Under the pieces are notes generated by a model. The model was given only the letters and a program-made list of their open reading frames with translations. It was not told the DNA's origin and searched no databases. Shown here one piece after another: positions 60,629-64,000 of a stretch of 64,000 nucleotides of DNA. The stretch covers positions 1 to 64,000 of the forward strand of contig CAIOTF010000021.1 in NCBI GenBank assembly GCA_903861125.1, in the 5' to 3' direction. Position numbers and translations under genes: made by a program. Source of the stretch: an uncultured Ignavibacteriota bacterium (GTDB lineage Bacteria; Bacteroidota; Ignavibacteria; UBA10030; UBA8401). The first letter of the stretch is position 1, and each line of letters starts with the position of its first letter.

Positions 60629-61708
60629 ATGACCCTTTCAAAAGACTTTATCCGTACCATCCCCAAAGTTCTTCTTCACGACCATCTTGACGGCGGCGTG
60701 CGTCCGCAGACAGTGATCGATCTCGCAAAGGAACAAGGATATGATAAACTTCCGACGAATGATCCGGGAGAACTGGACCAATGGTTTCAGCGCGGCGCAC
60801 AAAGAGGAAGTCTTCCGCTTTTTTTGGAAGGTTTTGAACATACATGCGCAGTAATGCAAACCGAGGAAGCGCTTGAACGCGTTGCCTACGAAACAGTCGA
60901 AGACATGAAGAAGGACGGCGTTGTCTATTTTGAGACACGGTTCGCGCCGATGTTCCATACCGGTAAAGGTCTTTCTGTTTCCAGGATAGTGAAATCGGTT
61001 TTGAATGGTTTGGAACGGGGAAAAAAAGATTTTGGAGTTCATTACGGTGTTTTGATCTGCGCCATGAGGCACATGGAACCGGCTGTTTCTCTTGAAGTGG
61101 CAGAGCTTGCAGTTGAATTCCGCAATCAGGGCGTTGTCGGTTTCGATCTGGCGGGTGAAGAAGGGGGCTATCCACCAAAGAAACATGTCGATGCATTCCA
61201 TTATATTCAGCGGGAAAATTTTAACATAACGATCCATGCCGGAGAAGCATTCGGAAAAGAATCAATCTGGCAGGCTATCCAGTGGTGCGGCGCGCATCGC
61301 ATCGGACACGGTACACGGCTGATCGAAGATATGAAAGTAAAAGACGGCGAGGTGCTGTCGATGGGCACTTTGGCACAATACGTTCTCGACAAACGTATAC
61401 CGATCGAGATCTGTTTAACGAGTAACCTTCATACCGGCGCTGTCCGTTCCATCGAAGAACATCCGTTTCCGATATACCATAAATATAAGTTCCGGTTAAC
61501 GTTGAATACCGATGACCGTTTGATGAGCGGCATTACGCTGACCGACGAATATCATCTGGCGCATAAAACATTCGGTCTTGATCTTGCTGCACTTGAGAAG
61601 ATTACGATCAACGCTATGAAATCTGCATTTATTCCGTACAAGGATAGGATCAAGCTCATCTACGAGATCTTGAAACCGGGATATGCTGACGCACGCAAGC
61701 GTTTATGA
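60629..61708 (+). CDS. add: Adenosine deaminase
   Basis: A 359-residue amidohydrolase from ATG 60629 (AAGGA at 60618-60622, 6 nt spacing); an ATG at 60623 is too close to it. LLHDHLDGGVRP has the first HxH zinc ligands, ITIHAGEAFG the third His and the catalytic Glu nearby, GAHRIGHGTRLIED the catalytic His, and TLNTDDRLMSG the last Asp. The FYI-like IEICLTSNLHTGAV is the substrate end. It deaminates adenosine to inosine; here probably for purine salvage alongside Hpt. Related adenine or other deaminases cannot be fully excluded. Confidence 0.88.
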   Translation: MTLSKDFIRTIPKVLLHDHLDGGVRPQTVIDLAKEQGYDKLPTNDPGELDQWFQRGAQRGSLPLFLEGFEHTCAVMQTEEALERVAYETVEDMKKDGVVYFETRFAPMFHTGKGLSVSRIVKSVLNGLERGKKDFGVHYGVLICAMRHMEPAVSLEVAELAVEFRNQGVVGFDLAGEEGGYPPKKHVDAFHYIQRENFNITIHAGEAFGKESIWQAIQWCGAHRIGHGTRLIEDMKVKDGEVLSMGTLAQYVLDKRIPIEICLTSNLHTGAVRSIEEHPFPIYHKYKFRLTLNTDDRLMSGITLTDEYHLAHKTFGLDLAALEKITINAMKSAFIPYKDRIKLIYEILKPGYADARKRL

Positions 61709-61768
61709 TAAATAAAATATTTTTATATGTAACGTAAACACATCTAAAACTGTTTCTGCGAAATTAAA

Positions 61769-62254
61769 ATGACCTTATTTTTTCTCCGGCACGGTGAAGC
61801 CGGCCATCATTATAACACAGACTTCGAGCGTGAACTGACGAATGACGGAAAGCATGCCTCGACGAACGTCGGCAAGTTTTGTGCGAAAACGAACATCCAT
61901 TTCACACACGCTTTGGTGAGTCCGTTGATCAGGGCAAAACAAACGGCTCATGCCGTTCTGCAAAAAGTTCCGCCCGTTACTCTTCTGGAAACAGAACACC
62001 TCATTCCCGAAACTGATCCGCGAAATTTGTTTGACTTTCTCCGGTCGTATACCAATGACAGCAGGATATTGCTTGTAACGCATGAACCATTGATAAGCAC
62101 AATCATTTCTACACTGATCAGCAGTACTGAATCGTTGAATGTGGTGATGAAACCGGCAACGATAGCCTGCGTGGAAACTTCCGGAATTCCGTCACGCGGA
62201 AACGGCAGATTGCGCTGGCTCATTACTCCACAGAATATTGAACATCTTCTTTAA
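61769..62254 (+). CDS. sixA: SixA-like phosphohistidine phosphatase
   Basis: A 161-residue histidine phosphatase. LFFLRHGEAG (residues 3-12) holds the RHG catalytic His; SPLIRAKQTA the second Arg; LLVTHEPLI the later His. Size equals SixA, which removes phosphate from His in phosphotransferase or two-component proteins; the partner is unknown here. Between add (60 bp) and glgP (92 bp). Confidence 0.88.
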   Translation: MTLFFLRHGEAGHHYNTDFERELTNDGKHASTNVGKFCAKTNIHFTHALVSPLIRAKQTAHAVLQKVPPVTLLETEHLIPETDPRNLFDFLRSYTNDSRILLVTHEPLISTIISTLISSTESLNVVMKPATIACVETSGIPSRGNGRLRWLITPQNIEHLL

Positions 62255-62346
62255 ACTATACGTTCTATGGCTACTTAAATATTTCTTTGGAAATTCTCTC
62301 AATTTTAAGTTACTTATAACTGTTTATTAAAAAGGCATATAAGACA

Positions 62347-64000
62347 ATGGCGAAGCAAAATATCTCATCAACACAATCACTCGTGGAAGGGCTTCACTCA
62401 CTTTCGAAAAATCTGTGGTGGACCTGGCACACCGATGCGCTCTATATTTTCCGGGAACTTTCCCCCCGGCTATGGGAGCGGACAAATCATAACGCTCCCT
62501 GGGTCATGGCCGATATTTCGGAACAGGAATTGCGCGCCCGGCTGGGCGACAAACCTTTTGCCAAACGGGTCGATGCCGTGCTGACGCGATTCAAAGCGTA
62601 TATGGACGACAAAAATACCTGGGCTTCAACCAAAGCAAAATCGTTAAAACATCCTATCGCCTATTTCAGCGCTGAATTCGGACTGCACGAAAGCGTACGG
62701 ATCTATTCAGGCGGCCTCGGTATTCTGGCCGGAGACCACACAAAATCTGCCAGCGATCTCGGCATCCCATTTATAGGAATTTCCCTTTTCTACCGGCAGG
62801 GATATTTTGAACAAAAGATCAGCGCCGATGGCTGGCAGCAGGAACAATACATTAACGTTGATTTTAACCGCCATGCTTCGGAACTTATTGTTGATAAAAA
62901 CGGCAACGCTATCGTATGCGAGATCCAGATCGGATTCAGCACCATAAAATATATCGCACGCAAACTGCGCGTCGGTAGAAGCACCATCCTTCTGCTTGAT
63001 ACCAATCTTCCGGAAAATGAAGAACGCTTCCGCGACATTACCGCGCACGTGTACGGCGGAGACAGCACAACACGCATCTCACAGGAAATTCTTCTCGGCA
63101 TCGGCGGCGTGCGGATGCTGCGTGCCATGGGCATCACGACCTCCGTCTATCACATGAACGAAGGCCATTCGGCATTCTTAACTTTGGAATTGCTGCGAGA
63201 AGAGATCGCCAAAGGCGTTTCGAAAGTAAAAGCTATTCAAAACGTGGCGAAGGAGTGTATGTTCACCACCCACACACCCGTTCCGGCCGGCCACGATCGT
63301 TTCAATCAAGATCTCATGACGTACATCTTCGGCGAAAAAGCGAAAAACTTCGGCATGACAATGGATGAATTGATGGCATTCGGCCGGGAACACCCTGAAG
63401 ATTCGAATTCCCAATTTTGTATGACGGTGCTTGCATTAAAAATGTCGCGCACCGCCAACGGCGTTAGCGAATTGCATGGACATGTCAGCCGGGAAATGTG
63501 GAACTTTATGTATCCGGATAAAAAGTTGGACAGCGTTCCCATCGGTTATGTTACCAACGGAATCCATGTCAACAGCTGGCTCCATGAAAAAACGCAATCA
63601 TTCTGGAACGAAAAACTGGGAACAGATTGGCCCGAACATTTTCTGGAACCTACCTACTGGAAAAAAGCGGTCGATCCTAAAAATATTTCCGACGAAGAAT
63701 TGTGGGCATTGCGGTACACCCTTCGCCGCAAACTGGTCGAATTTTCGCGTCTGCGATTGCAGGAACAATATTCGCGATACGGGAACGGAGCCGATATTTA
63801 TAATACCGTGCTAAATCCCGATGCACTGACGATTTGTTTCGCACGAAGATTTGCAACCTATAAACGTGCACCGCTTCTGTTCACGCATTTCGAAAAAATT
63901 CTCTCCCTCTTCAATGATCCAAAGCGTCCGTTCCAGGTCATCTTTGCCGGAAAAGCACATCCGCGTGACGACGAAGGAAAAAAATTCATACAAAAGATCA
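62347..64000 (+). CDS. glgP: Alpha-glucan/glycogen phosphorylase, 3' end outside the window
   Basis: Starts at ATG 62347 and stays open to the window edge: 551 full codons. The N-terminal DUF3417 domain is seen in SLSKNLWWTWHTDALYIFRELSP (residues about 18-40). The GT35 fold then starts IAYFSAEFGLHESVRIYSGGLGILAGDH (about 102-129) and TTHTPVPAGHDRF and GYVTNGIHVNSW are further family blocks. Enzymes of this short thermostable type release glucose-1-phosphate from glycogen or maltodextrin with PLP. The PLP lysine lies beyond the window. The start codon has only a distant AAGG upstream. Confidence 0.93.
   Translation, partial: MAKQNISSTQSLVEGLHSLSKNLWWTWHTDALYIFRELSPRLWERTNHNAPWVMADISEQELRARLGDKPFAKRVDAVLTRFKAYMDDKNTWASTKAKSLKHPIAYFSAEFGLHESVRIYSGGLGILAGDHTKSASDLGIPFIGISLFYRQGYFEQKISADGWQQEQYINVDFNRHASELIVDKNGNAIVCEIQIGFSTIKYIARKLRVGRSTILLLDTNLPENEERFRDITAHVYGGDSTTRISQEILLGIGGVRMLRAMGITTSVYHMNEGHSAFLTLELLREEIAKGVSKVKAIQNVAKECMFTTHTPVPAGHDRFNQDLMTYIFGEKAKNFGMTMDELMAFGREHPEDSNSQFCMTVLALKMSRTANGVSELHGHVSREMWNFMYPDKKLDSVPIGYVTNGIHVNSWLHEKTQSFWNEKLGTDWPEHFLEPTYWKKAVDPKNISDEELWALRYTLRRKLVEFSRLRLQEQYSRYGNGADIYNTVLNPDALTICFARRFATYKRAPLLFTHFEKILSLFNDPKRPFQVIFAGKAHPRDDEGKKFIQKI

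Noticed and set aside
1-64000. tRNA, rRNA or riboswitch genes
   Set aside because: Spacers were read for cloverleaf or known riboswitch patterns and none was convincing; a covariance-model search would be decisive.

Overview
The window reads as a chromosomal segment of a bacterium from the Bacteroidota/Ignavibacteriota side of the FCB group. The basis is family resemblance: a three-subunit Bacteroidota-type succinate dehydrogenase (sdhCAB), bacterial geranylgeranylglyceryl-phosphate synthase, DUF3467, DUF3109, a PorV/DUF5723-like outer-membrane protein, many periplasmic CsgG/TPR lipoproteins, and the gene order tilS-hpt-ftsH. Base composition looks mid-range, with an AT-richer patch at the mrr and pentapeptide genes. 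No rRNA, tRNA or CRISPR was found. The last gene (glgP) runs off the right edge.

Layout. 1-1.2 kb is a dense array of short inverted-repeat elements; one of them carries a GIY-YIG nuclease gene between its two arms. 1.2-5.5 kb holds a secreted PIG-L deacetylase, an isoprenylcysteine-methyltransferase-like protein and an MFS exporter. 5.7-10.6 kb holds NfeD and slipin, separated by a hairpin-rich spacer, then a solitary Mrr nuclease, a Qnr/McbG-like pentapeptide protein and an SDR. 10.7-14.5 kb (minus) holds TrpF, a bacilliredoxin and an aconitase with a lysine-rich C-terminal tail. 14.6-22.8 kb (plus) holds clpS, alaS, GGGP synthase, gmhA, recR, two small lipoproteins, pheA and ftsX. 22.9-26.2 kb (minus) is sdhCAB. 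26.3-34.6 kb (minus) holds a CHASE2 adenylate cyclase and a four-gene envelope cassette made of CsgG-like proteins, a beta-barrel and a transglutaminase. 34.8-44.3 kb holds a haem-binding protein, glmM-dprA-DUF3109-rpoN (plus) and a two-gene envelope locus (minus). 44.4-48.8 kb holds DUF3467, a TPR protein, HIT, icd and a LEA-like protein. 49-54.8 kb is tilS-hpt-ftsH-CTP kinase-hisG. 54.9-64 kb holds an amidase, hutH, an M50 protease, U32 peptidase plus ferredoxin, adenosine deaminase, sixA and glgP.

How the genes work together. Aconitase, isocitrate dehydrogenase and succinate dehydrogenase supply three TCA-cycle steps. AlaS, TilS, HisG, PheA and the U32 protein cover translation and amino-acid functions. 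FtsH, ClpS, NfeD/slipin and the M50 protease deal with membrane and protein quality control. The most distinctive parts are (i) the repeat array with its GIY-YIG-bearing long member and a probable degenerate relative near 7.1 kb, and (ii) the 28.6-34.6 kb CsgG/transglutaminase/beta-barrel cassette next to a CHASE2 cyclase, which I cannot match to a named system. All function calls come from reading motifs by eye; no database search was run.
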